Assembly: GCA_004335635.1 (NCBI GenBank)
Contig: QAXH01004462.1
Location: forward strand, 296-12,747
DNA length: 12,452 nucleotides
DNA from: Chloromonas sp. AAM2
Taxonomy: Eukaryota; Chlorophyta; Chlorophyceae; Chlamydomonadales; Chlamydomonadaceae
Direction: 5' to 3'
Positions 1 through 9,536 of this stretch are shown one piece after another (positions within the stretch are counted from its first letter, which is position 1; every line of letters starts with the position of its first letter). A program made the position numbers and the translations under genes. The notes beneath the pieces were generated by a model, which was not told where the DNA came from, searched no databases, and saw only the letters and a list, made by a program, of their open reading frames with translations.

Positions 1-841
1 TGGCCTGCATGGCGTTTTGAGTGTGGGTGGCTTGCACTTCAGTGGTGGTACCACTTCCGTTTCTAGAGCGGTTGGCTCGCACTTCGTCTCAACAGTGTTC
101 ACAACTTAAGACAACAGTTCAGTTTATTAGAGCCAACAGGCCACACTCGCATATGATGATGGTTTTGAGAGCATGTCAGCAACCCAAGATGCTGAACGGC
201 CATGAACATGCACCAGCCAACATTTTGTGTAGCATGCATCCTGCAATGTTGGTTTCCTGCCACACAGCCGCCTGTTGCTGCACATGGCAGAGATGCACAT
301 CATACTGAGTGTCCATTTGCGCCCAATGGACATGTCGGAAGTACAACTGAGTATGCTGGCGCTGGTGCAATTCCGAATACACCAATTCAAAGCATCAGGT
401 TCTGCCATCAATGAATTACAATCGGCAGTCAGCTGAGGGTATAAGATTACTGCGACAAAAGAAATCCCCTTCACATTTAGTTTGGACGCGCTCCAGCCCT
501 CCCCAATCCCTCCCCTCTTGTCATGTCCAATACCTTTGTCCGATACCTTTGTCCGGTGCCTTTGTATGTGCAGTGTAAATGAATGTGTCTGCAGTGCGCT
601 TAACGATGGATGCGTACGATGCACCCGCCGTTGCGTGCACAACCAGTTGTACTCAAGATCAACCGGTTGTATCATGGTGTGAATTCCTACACAAAATAAT
701 GTCTTATGTCCCATCAGTCAAATACTTTGCAATGCTTGACTTGCGGAGCAAGCCTTCAACCACTTGTAGCAGAACAGGGTATCTGTCAATAAAGACCGAT
801 CCTCCAGGGCTTGTTTGGTCCAGTTTGGCCAGACCAGCTCG
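1..841. other. Intergenic region and probable 3' UTR of the uS19 gene
   Basis: No gene could be supported in this left-hand stretch. The part next to position 842 should be the 3' UTR of the minus-strand uS19 gene. The first TGTAA on the minus strand after its stop codon is at 416-420, about 420 bases downstream, and is a possible poly(A) signal; a 5-mer this common is weak evidence. A 195-codon open frame on the minus strand (127-714) has no recognisable domain and is Cys- and Ser-rich in the manner of translated non-coding DNA. A short tandem repeat lies at 531-566 and is listed separately. Confidence 0.5.
531..566. repeat. Short tandem repeat, 13-base unit
   Basis: Two consecutive 13-base units (TACCTTTGTCCGA, TACCTTTGTCCGG) are followed by a partial third (TGCCTTTGTA). 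It lies in the probable 3' flank of the uS19 gene. It is most likely a small slippage product with no known function. Confidence 0.7.
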
Positions 842-1361
842 TTAGCTTGCTTTGCCAGTCTTGGGGTTGATTTTCTTCCCTCCCTGTTTTGTATCCTTGA
901 CCTTGTGATTCGGCACCTGCAGCCGTGTAGCAATCACTCAGGGCTAACACCGTCTTCGCCTTAAAACAATCAACCATGACGAATAACTGCGCTTGTTTCT
1001 GTCACGGCTGTCAGCACATGAGTAGCGCGCTGCAGTACAGGCAAAGCTGGAAAACCAACCTGAGTTGCTGTGCATGCCTTCGCACCTGTTTTGTCTGAGC
1101 AAACTCGCCAAAACGATGTCCCACCATCTCTGGTGTGACCTCCAAGGGCACGTACGTCCGGCCGTTGTGCACCCCAAACTGGCAGCGGATGAAGTCGGGC
1201 AGAATGGTGGACGTCCTGGACTGTGTGTTGATTATCTCAGGAGCCTTTACTCCCTTGAACCTGCCTTGCTGCCACCACTCCGGGTGTTTTTGAGCAAACG
1301 CCATTACATCTTTCAATAGTGTAACGGCCACAAAGGGGCCCTTCCAGGCCGAGCGCGCCAT
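842..1361 (-). CDS. Mitochondrial-type small ribosomal subunit protein uS19 (RPS19), two exons
   Basis: Component of the head of the small ribosomal subunit, most likely in the mitochondrion. Exon 1 is complement(1086-1361), 92 codons. The intron is 917-1085 (169 bases, donor CAG|GTGCGA, acceptor GCTGCAG). Exon 2 is complement(842-916), 24 residues plus TAA; the phases match exactly. The protein has 116 residues. It opens MARSAWKGPF, the usual start of bacterial and organellar S19. Residues 66-90 (N66, G67 through G81, F84-G85-E86-F87, T90) fit every position of the S19 signature pattern. Residues 20-45 carry about nine residues more than bacterial S19. Exon 2 adds a Lys-rich tail ending KINPKTGKAS, typical of an RNA-binding S19 C-terminus. 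An in-frame TGA lies just upstream of the ATG, which supports this start unless an undetected upstream exon is joined through an acceptor near 1380. No mitochondrial presequence is visible. A plastid origin is less likely, because plastid rps19 is normally plastid-encoded. The family call is very secure; the intron placement is good but inferred. Confidence 0.88.
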
Positions 1362-1888
1362 GAGAGGTGAGGTAGGCTGGATCCGGGTTCAGGATGCAAA
1401 AAGGCACTCCCGCATCTACAGGTATCAAAAAAGCCATGCCATCTTGCGCAGAACATGGACGTCAGCAAGCGGCAGCCGCATGCAGCCTGAGCAGGCGAGT
1501 AACGTCAACCGCATTACCTGACATTTTGGTCGAGTACGGGCGTGCGTTTGACAAGTAAGCATTAATATTTCCTACAGCACAAAAGTGCCGATAGCACTTC
1601 TGTGCCTGCACCACCGCGCGGCCAAGGGCAGAAAAAGCCTAGTCAACAGAACCGGGTTTGCGATAATACTTGCAGTTTGGATTGATATGCGGAGTCCAGT
1701 ACCGCTATTGTGGGCCCCGAAAGTCACGTACAAATTGCCACATTTGCAACAGCAACACGGCTTAGTGTGTGACTGCACCAGTCTACGCCTGTGAAGCCTG
1801 GAGCTGGGGACTGAGCTAGGCTTGTACATGAGCCCATCCTCCACAATGGATCCACAGTAGTGCCCTCCACCTCAGTTGTGCAAAAACA
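1362..1888. promoter_or_regulatory. Divergent intergenic region, probable bidirectional promoter
   Basis: These 527 bases separate the start codons of the uS19 gene (minus strand) and the kinesin (plus strand), so both promoters and both 5' UTRs must lie here unless either gene has an unseen upstream exon. The only AT-rich core-like stretch is ATTAATATTT at 1561-1570, about 200 bases from the uS19 ATG and 320 from the kinesin ATG. No recognised TATA box or factor site can be named with confidence. No coding exon was recognised. Confidence 0.45.
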
Positions 1889-4800
1889 ATGACAAGCTCT
1901 CCAGAAAGCAATGGCTCGGCTTCTCCTGTGCGGCAGACATACACAGCTGCAACCAACAGGCAACCATCACGCATGAAGCAGGACATATGCGGCATGCGCA
2001 GCTCAGCTGTCACACCCTTCATGACTGCTCGCCTTGGCACCACGACAGCCAACAACAATGCCACGGCAAGTCGCAAACATGCACTTATCAAAACCACCGC
2101 CAGTGTCACAGCCAACAAGGATATGAAGCTGCTCAGACAGGTGCATGGACTCAGGAGCGAGCACATACGTGAAGTGACACGCACAGGCTGTCAGGGTACT
2201 GCCAGGACGGCTGCCATCTATCGCACCCAAGCTTGACATGAATAGATATGTCATGCGCGCAGATCAATGAGACAGACAATATCAAAGTGGCCGTGCGTGT
2301 GCGGCCACTTTTCACCGACAAAGTGGACAAGGACACGGTGTCAGTCCTGCAGGTCACCGAGGACCACAGCACAATCAAGGTGAAGCAAGAGGTCGCAAAT
2401 TTGCTTTTTAGGCGTGCACTGCCTGTCGGGAGGCACCTCGGAACCTGTGCTGGCTCACTTCCACTAATCATTTGTCTGCATACCATCTGTCTTTGGCTGA
2501 CAGGTGGTTGTGCCAGGCCCAGCGGGCAACAAGATGCAGCGCGACTTCCAGTTCCACGCATGCCTAGGGTGAGGAGATGGGTGTCTGGTTTAGCCATTCC
2601 TTGCACAGCAGTTCTGGAGCACAGCCTGGGCTGGGGGCAAAGAGCGGGTATAGCAATTATACGGGCTTAGGAGGGGCGGGCTGAGAGCCTTGGTTGCCCT
2701 GCAAAAAGATTTCACCACACCAGCAAGCCAAACTCAATAACAGTACAGCACACCAGCCATCTGTCGAGTCGCACACGTGATTGTCAGGGACTGACAGGAA
2801 TTTGGGAGCATGCGATGCATCAAGGCGGCAGACCTGCTTCGCTTTTCAGCACTAGCAGCAGCACTGCTTTCACGGCTCCCCGCCACCAATCCACACCACC
2901 ACTTCACTGTTGTTTTGCCTTTCAGAGAGGCCTCTCCACACTGGCACGTCAAGTCTTGAAATGCGCATATGATTGTGAGCCTTGCTTCCTTACCCTCTTG
3001 TCCAGCTCCCGCAGCCCCACCACACCAGCACCGCCTATTGCCCATCAACAGTACAGCAAACTACAGCCATTTCGTGAAATGCTCACGTCATTGTGTGCTT
3101 GATTCCCCGGCTCTTCTGTCCCTGATCTTGCAGGCCGGACGTGTCCCAGTCCGACGTGTTGAGCCTGTGTGGCGTTCCCCAGTTGCTTGACGCCGCCCTG
3201 GCGGGCTACAACGTGACCATCTTTGCCTACGGGCAGACGGGCAGTGGGAAGACATACACCATGTCGGGGAGGGAGGAGGTCATTGGGCTCGACGAGTATA
3301 AAGGCGATACCACGGACGGCATCATCACACGCTCAGTCAGCTACCTATACCAGCAGGTGCGGATGAGAGCACATAGATAGATAGGCAGGCGTTGGAGTCA
3401 AGCATGTCTGCGTGGCATTTCGACCACTTGGAGGCACACATGTGTGACTGGGGAATACTGGTACCAGAACCGGCCCTGGGCGGATGTATGGCTGGTGAGT
3501 TCCGACTGGATTGGATCGTTGGAGCTGTTTGCAGATATTTACGTCTGAATGCACGACAAACATTGTGATGCAGAAATATGTGGCATGTCCACATGCAGCA
3601 GCCACATTGCTGATCAGGCCTGGCCTGGCGTGAAATATCAGCGCTGTCAATCAGCCCCTGAAATGGAAATGTCAGCACTAGGCGGTATGGGAAGGAAATG
3701 TTAACACTTGTTGCCCTGCCTCCTGACTTCAGATCAAGGAGCGTAAGGACTGCAAGGTGCAGCTCAGTGCCAGCTACCTTGAGATCTACAACGAGGCCGT
3801 GTTCGACCTGCTGACCTCCCGCATGCCGGGCGGGGCGGGCGCGGCCGCAAGCGGGGGGCTGGTGGGCGGGCGGCCTGTGTTAGCCTCCAAGGACCTGGGT
3901 ATCAAGTGGGACCCAGCGCAGGTCAGTGCTCATCGGCGCGCATGTAGAGCATGAGTTTTGGTTGTGTTTTGGTGTGAGTGCCATGCATTGACGAACCGGT
4001 TCGGCTGTCGTGAATTCCATTCGAACTTGTGCAACATCTATCCTGGTGTGGACAGGCTGCACTGAGGAGGCTGTTCACAGGTGTCAACTGGTGCCCTGGT
4101 GCGCAGGGATTCTATGTGCCCGGCCTCAAGGTGATGCCGTGCAAGACCATTGACGCGATGATGGAGGTGGGCGAGCCACGAGGAAAGCTGACACTTAGAA
4201 GACAGGAAGGAACAAGCAGTCAGTGTTAGGTCTGATTCAGGCTGCCATGATCAACCGGGGGAGTGGGGCCAACAGAACAGGCCAGACCTGGTCAACTGCA
4301 GCATCTGTACCTGGCAATGTCTTGGTTCGTGTGGGTTGCCCACCGCTGCTCACTCGGACATCCAGTCTTGATGACTTCAATCTGTACAACAGTACCCGTT
4401 TGTTATCAACCTGCTAGTGATGCATTTTGGCAGTGCCTGTATTGCTTCTAGCTTTACACGTTGTCACGTCCCGTGCCTCAGGTAATTCGCCTGGGCATGA
4501 AGCACCGTCACGTGGGCAGTCACCAGCTCAACATGGAGTCCAGCCGCAGCCATAGCCTCATGACCATTCACTGCTCAGTGGTCAGCACGGATGAGGCGGC
4601 GTGGGACTACGGCACACCGCGCTTTGGGAAGATCTGCTTTGTTGACTTGGCAGGCAGTGAAAGGCTCAAGGTATGAGGCGTGTGTTACGCTCACATGTCG
4701 TAGCAAATGCATGCATGTGTGCTGGTTTGACTGATCATGTCCCGGTGGATCATTGAGTGTTCAATGAGGGCCAAACCTCAGCTGATGTGCTGGTTTACTC

Positions 4801-7800
4801 TGTTTGCTTTGACACGTACGTCACACTTTTCCACTGATCACGTGCATCACATATTTCCAATGCTCACGTGCGTCACATATTTCAACTGATCACGTGCGTC
4901 ACACTTTTCCACTGATCACGTGCGTCACAGGACTCTAAGAGTGAGGGTGCAATGCTCAAGGAGACAACCAACATCAACAAGTCTCTGTTCGTCCTGGGCA
5001 AGGTGAGTCGCCTGGGGAACCGCACAGCCACTGACCAGCACAGCAACGCTTGCACTGCGGCTTTCCTTGCTGTGCTTGGCCCTTACGGGTAGCTGACCGC
5101 ACTTAGGCAGAAGCCGCAGCGGCATTCATCACTAAGCACATGGCAGGTGTATTCCTCCTCACCAATGCGTGGCGCTCTGGTGCCCCCGGGCAGCAGCAGC
5201 GAGGCTCACTCGTCTCCCATGCGCGCGTGCCCAGGTGATCAGTGCGGTGGCGGAGCGGGACGTGGCGGGTGTGAGCACGGCGCACATTCCCTACCGGGAC
5301 TCCAAGCTCACCAAGCTGCTCATGGACTCCCTGGGGGGCAGTGCGCTGGCACTCATGATTGCGTGTTGCAGGTGTGTGGTGGTATGGGTGACTGTGTGAC
5401 CACGCTTTTGAGATTTTGGTATGACCACCCTATGGCTGAGCGATTGTTGGGTAGGTTGCCCTGGTTTGGAGGGACAATGATGAGCAAGCGATGGTGAGGG
5501 TACTGCACAGGCAATTCACAGCAGCAGGTAGGCTAGTGTCTGGTGCTCATGGCTGCTCACTGCAGGATGGTCGTTATGTTATCGAGGCGTGTTTTCTTGT
5601 TCTCTGTGTGAGCCTCTGTTGTGCCACGGAAGCCGCTTCTTGTCGCTTACTTCCTGTCTGGTTCTTGGATGGCATGTGAGTCTCTGCTCCGGCAGAGCAG
5701 CTGTGCACAGCCCCTGCACCAGAAGCTGTGCACGCGAATTGCACCTGTGTTGGTCGCTCCCCGCAGCCCCAGCATGAATCACGTGGAGGAGACTCTGAGC
5801 ACCCTCAGCTATGCCACTCGTGCCAAGAACATCCAGAACCGGCCCACGGTGCAGTACGACCCGAAGGAGGCCCAGATCACAGCACTGAGGAGGGAGATCG
5901 AACTGCTGAGACAGGTGGGCGAAAGTGGCTTGATCACACACGTGCTTGAGCAGTTAGAGTTCCTTATCGATTCTGAGTATCCTGAGCGAAGGGGACGTCA
6001 GTACGTAGCATTTGTGTTCTATGGAACCATGATATTTTCCATTGGATTGTTTTACAGGGTTCTAAACCAGTACTCCCGGCTGCCTTGCAGGAGAACCAGT
6101 ACCTCCGGGAGCAGATCCGGATAGCCACTGGCGGCGCCAGTCTGCCCGCAACACCTGGCGGCCCATCTGCCCTCTCTGGGCCCAGCGATTACCTTGGGAG
6201 CAGCATGGAGGGGCATGCACTTGCCCATGGGTCAAGCCAGCTCCTGACGGGACGGCCAGACTGGCCCATACTACGAGGGCGGGAGGCGCCCGGCACCCCA
6301 CAGCCACTCCAGCATCCCTTGAGCCCTTCTATCGCCCTTCACACGGGCAGCAATGGCTGGAACAGTCAAGCAGGTGACTCACAAGAGAGCCAAGGCGGGT
6401 ATGCAGACAACGGTGCGATGATCGCAGCACGGCAGGACAGTGGCAACTCCCGGCAGCGGACAGCGCTTGTCAGATCGTCCCTCGGCTTGCCTTCTGGGAG
6501 CGGCCCCGGCAGTGGAAAGCTTCGGTTTGGGCCACAGCAGGTGCAGCCTCAGGAAACGAGCGCAGACGATTCAGCTGTTGCGTTTGCTGTTGGTGAGGAC
6601 GGGGCACCTGATGATGCGGCGTTCACCCTCGGCAGCTTGAGAGTGGGCAGTGGGTCGGCATGGAGAGGCGGGCAGCACGGCAGCCAACCGCACCATACAG
6701 GCATGCCAGACGATTTGGCGAAGCGTTTGCAGGCAACACAGGTGTGTTCGTGTACATGCGGGTAAATGCAGTGTGCGACGCAGGCCAAACGCACTCCCAG
6801 TGCGCTGGTCGTTGTTTGTGCCACGCATTCTCCGCTTACCCGCTAACACCTCGGCCTGTCAGTTGCTGTGCCATCGCATGGGTCGGGGTTGCATTCAACG
6901 ATCAGGTCTTGGCCTGCTTGTGTGGCACTGTTTTCATCTGTGCTTAGCAGGTGTTTTGTTCACCTCAGGGTTCCCTCAACGACGTTGGCTATTTTCAACC
7001 AGTCGTGTTTGACTGAGTCATAACACAGAGACTTTCGACTGTGCGTGGCCGCACGCCTTGACTCGCAGGGTTTGTTGGCGAAGTTCAGCGCTGAGAACGG
7101 CCGATTGGCGCGCGAGAACGACCGTCTGCGCATGGTTCGCAATGTGCTGGGCACTGAGCACGCCGGTGTGCTGGACGAAATAGAGGCGTTGAGGTCACAG
7201 CTCAGCGGGCTGGAGTCAGCCCTCATCGCCGGCAATGCATCTCCCAGCGCGGCCAAGGTGGGCTTCCTGGCATCGGATCATTTGTAAACCAACAAGAATT
7301 ACGAACTGAACCGGCGTCGGCTCTTTGCAAACCATGCATGAACTCAAAACTCTGATACCAAAGTATGATGGTGCTTGCGTTACTGGGTTGTGTGCATTCA
7401 ACTGGAAAACTGAGGATGCGGTGTACTTGTTCTGGGAAGAGGTTCGTAGGCAGGGGTTGGAGAAGCCCGATCAACGCGCTTTGGTGCACGTTTTGTTGTT
7501 TGTGACATATGCTGAATGGCTGCTGTCGCTGTAGGCTCTGCTGACCAATCTGCGCCAAGGTCCAAGCGGGTCCTACTCGCCCACCACCTCCATGCCTCCC
7601 TCACGTGACCTGCCACGTGGCTCACACAGCGCTCACAGCTCCCAGGCCAGCCTGAACCTCAGCGGCTACAATGCTGGTGCGGGCGCTAATGGGGCGCAGG
7701 CGCCCGGAGGCCAGCCCACCCTTGTCGGCCCCCAAGGCTCCCGCTTTACCCCGGACTCAGCCAGCACGAACCCCTCTAGATATGGCCATGATCCTAACAG

Positions 7801-8641
7801 CTGGAGAAGAACATCGGATGAACTGGGATCTGCCACGGGTGGTGGCGATGCGCCTAATCAAACGGGCGTGCAGGGACCAGGCGTGGAGACACCATCTCAT
7901 ACACCCAGTGCAGGGGACAATGGGTGCGGAGCGGAGGACGGCAATCATAGGGGTGGCTGGAACGGCAGTGGTGGACAAGGCAGTGGGGCGGCAGCAGCAC
8001 TGCATATACGCAGCTCGGCTGATGTGCCGCTTGGGGGGTTGGCAGCGGCCGCGCCACAGCCACCGGCTAGTTCAGACACCCGACGGTCAAGCTTTACAAG
8101 GCAACTCCACGGGCATACACCCACTGCAGGGCCCGGCTCCAGTTCGCTTCAATTCAGTCAGTCTGGGCAGGCGTTGATCGACGTGGTTGGGCCACCGGAA
8201 CCAGCATCTGCAGGCCGGTCTCGGCTCTTGAATAGCTGGGAGGGCACGAGCGGGGTTGGGGATCCGAGGGCGCAGGCACCATCACGACCAGCAGAGTCTG
8301 CTGGGGCAGCCATCCCTTCGTCTTCTTCCCGTTCCCGCAACCCCTCCTATGGGGAAGGGGGGCCGTCTGGGCTGGGCAAGGGCAAGGGTGCAGAAGGCGG
8401 GGTCATAGTGTCAAACCAGGCTGGGCTGGCGCTTCTCTTAGGAGACGGGTCTAGTTCAGGTACAGGCTTAAATCCTGGCACGAATCAGGGGCAGGGCACG
8501 TGGGGAAGAGGCATTTCCGCCCAGCCAACAGGTCAAGGTGTTCGTGTGCCGTCAGGGTCGGCTGCAGGGGTGGGGTCCATGGGAGGGATGCAGCCGGGGT
8601 TGGCAGGTACGGGACCGTGGGATCGGGGAAGCAGCACATGA
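1889..8641 (+). CDS. Kinesin motor protein, KIF12/kinesin-16-like, 13 exons
   Basis: ATP-driven microtubule motor. Exons: 1889-2140, 2263-2379, 2504-2568, 3134-3356, 3733-3921, 4107-4166, 4482-4670, 4931-5002, 5235-5371, 5767-5914, 6091-6741, 7069-7257, 7535-8641. Together they give 3399 bases, 1132 residues plus TGA; every intron is GT-AG and all phases agree. Residues 1-84 are a Ser/Thr-rich N-terminal extension. The motor spans about 90-460: RVRP (96-99), P-loop GQTGSGKT (178-185), SYLEIYNE (233-240), switch I NMESSRSH (319-326), switch II DLAGSE (357-362), [10 protein letters not shown] (406-415). All nucleotide-binding motifs are intact, so it should be active. A Gly/Ala-rich insert (about 250-267) sits in the loop 8 region. 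Coiled-coil-like segments follow at about 465-495 and 692-760, and the rest (495-690, 765-1132) is Gly/Ser/Pro-rich and probably disordered. The motor next to a neck and a later segment of the type LLxKFSxENxRLxxEN resembles KIF12 as I recall it; the subfamily is inference. The start at 1889 has A at -3. A shorter product starting at 2248 and reading straight into exon 2 is possible. Exon 2 could end at 2391 instead of 2379, adding four residues. The first exon is the least certain. Confidence 0.9.
2714..3094. repeat. Diverged direct duplication within kinesin intron 3
   Basis: Two blocks, about 2714-2785 and 3019-3094, share CCACACCAGCA, then AACAGTACAGCA, then AGCCAT, then a CACGT/CATTGT-like segment in the same order, with small gaps. 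By eye they are roughly two-thirds to three-quarters identical and about 305 bases apart. Both lie inside the longest kinesin intron (2569-3133). This looks like an old segmental duplication that lengthened the intron. No coding potential was seen. Confidence 0.55.
4809..4930 (+). repeat. 26-base tandem repeat with CACGTG cores ending at a splice acceptor
   Basis: About 4.7 units of a 26-base repeat lie at 4809-4834, 4835-4860, 4861-4886, 4887-4912 and the partial 4913-4930. The core is TGATCACGTGCGTCACA followed by a pyrimidine-rich stretch such as CTTTTCCAC. The last partial unit ends in CGTCACAG, which is the acceptor AG for kinesin exon 8 (starts 4931). Units two to five each hold CACGTG (E-box/G-box) and most hold CGTCAC; the first unit has the variant CACGTA. 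The repeated CTTTTCCAC could act as polypyrimidine tracts. Confidence 0.85.
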
Positions 8642-8812
8642 ACAGCTGCCTGGAAGACGATGCTTGAGACACTGGTTACAACCATTTGACCTAAACTAAG
8701 TTTTTCCTATGCTTGACACTGCGACAAGCCCGCCTTAGGGCCACTGCCTCCTTGTTGTGCATTCAGCATTCTTCAGCATTGTTATTGCAAGCACACATCC
8801 GGCAGATGGATG

Positions 8813-8864
8813 ATCATTGTATCAGGCAATATGTTTGGATTATCATTGTATCAGGCAATATGTT
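8813..8864. repeat. 23-base perfect direct repeat in the kinesin 3' flank
   Basis: The 23-base segment starting ATCATTGTATCAGGCAATAT is present at 8813-8835 and again, identically, at 8842-8864, separated by six bases. It lies about 170 bases after the kinesin stop codon, so it is probably in the 3' UTR. A shorter repeat (TTCAGCATT at 8762-8770 and 8772-8780) lies just before it. Confidence 0.85.
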
Positions 8865-8927
8865 CATTGCTCGCGTGATCACTACGAGTGTTGAGAGGAG
8901 AGCTGCTGATCAATAATTGGACGTGGC

Positions 8928-8945
8928 AAAAAAAAGTTTTTTTTT
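8928..8945. repeat. A8-G-T9 inverted repeat
   Basis: Eight A (8928-8935), one G, then nine T (8937-8945) form a near-perfect palindrome with almost no loop. It is 12 bases before the candidate poly(A) signal at 8957. It could be an AU-rich 3'-end element or simple slippage; there is no evidence to choose. Confidence 0.7.
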
Positions 8946-8956
8946 GGGACATTGTG

Positions 8957-8961
8957 TGTAA
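8957..8961 (+). terminator. Candidate poly(A) signal TGTAA for the kinesin
   Basis: This is the first TGTAA after the kinesin stop codon, 316 bases downstream. TGTAA is the usual poly(A) signal in chlorophyte green algae. The short motif makes a chance match quite possible, and the call depends on the organism being a chlorophyte. Confidence 0.4.
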
Positions 8962-9531
8962 CACGGCAAGTGGTACCACGCCTGAGCGTTTTGGTGCTTG
9001 ATTGAGGCTGTCATGACGGCTTTGCTTCCTGTGACCACATAGGTGAGCGCCATCAACTCCAGAGAATTCATTCACGAGTGTGAATACGAGTTCTTGGAGC
9101 CAAACTGCACCATCACCGTCTCTTGCACACGTTTGCACGTAAAACGTCTGTCATTCAGGCTGTCTGTCCTATCATGATCTTTTGCGATAGGTTCACGCGC
9201 CCGTGTGGAATTGACGGCAGAACTTCTGGGATTGATGGCGCTGTGCATGAGTACTCTGGATGACGAACAGATCGCCGTACAAGAAGCATCTGAGCTGCAA
9301 GGTGGCCCGTTCTCTACTGGGCGCCTCGCGAACTGACTGCAGCTGTGCGACCCGTTCGACGGGCCAGACAAGGCACCGTGCACAACATTTACGCAAGTCA
9401 GGGGAAGCAAGTGGGCTCTGACATCAATATCAAATTGATTCGTCCTGCATCTTACAGTCGACAGGTGCTATCTTTGATTTCTCCTTGCTGCATATACCTC
9501 ATGGCTATCTGCCCTGTTTTGTCAAGTGTGA

Positions 9532-9536
9532 TTACA
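9532..9536 (-). terminator. Candidate poly(A) signal TGTAA for the ribulose kinase
   Basis: TTACA on the plus strand gives TGTAA on the minus strand, 347 bases after the kinase stop codon and the first one in that direction. Another lies at 9452-9456. If both candidate signals are right, the two convergent transcripts end about 550 bases apart and do not overlap. Confidence 0.35.

Noticed and set aside
127..714. 195-codon open frame on the minus strand whose end reads SASWVADMLSKPSS, recalling the VADMLTKP tail of copia-type retrotransposon polyproteins.
   Set aside because: Only about ten residues resemble that tail. No RNase H or reverse transcriptase motif precedes it, and the rest is Cys/Ser-rich with no domain. 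A chance open frame is more likely.
1046..1080. Alternative donor for uS19 exon 1 further downstream (CAACTCAG|GTTGGT).
   Set aside because: It leaves two bases of a codon, which does not match the phase of the exon starting at 916; CAG|GTGCGA at 1086/1085 matches exactly.
1237..1437. 66-codon minus-strand frame overlapping the uS19 start, considered as a targeting presequence.
   Set aside because: It is in a different frame from uS19, and no splice joining it in phase was evident.
4809..4930. A CRISPR-like array.
   Set aside because: The units are directly contiguous without unique spacers, and the region lies inside a eukaryotic intron.
9043..9174. Resemblance of the EFIHECEYEFLEPNC stretch to the conserved E-x-E-V-L-x-P block of ADP-ribosyltransferases.
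   Set aside because: The match is a few residues from memory, the catalytic and NAD-binding motifs were not found nearby, and the frame ends after 44 codons. Not enough to name a family.
9072..9410. 112-codon open frame on the minus strand in the convergent gap.
   Set aside because: Low-complexity Ser/Arg-rich translation without motifs. The plus strand of the same stretch looks more coding-like, and neither is confirmed.
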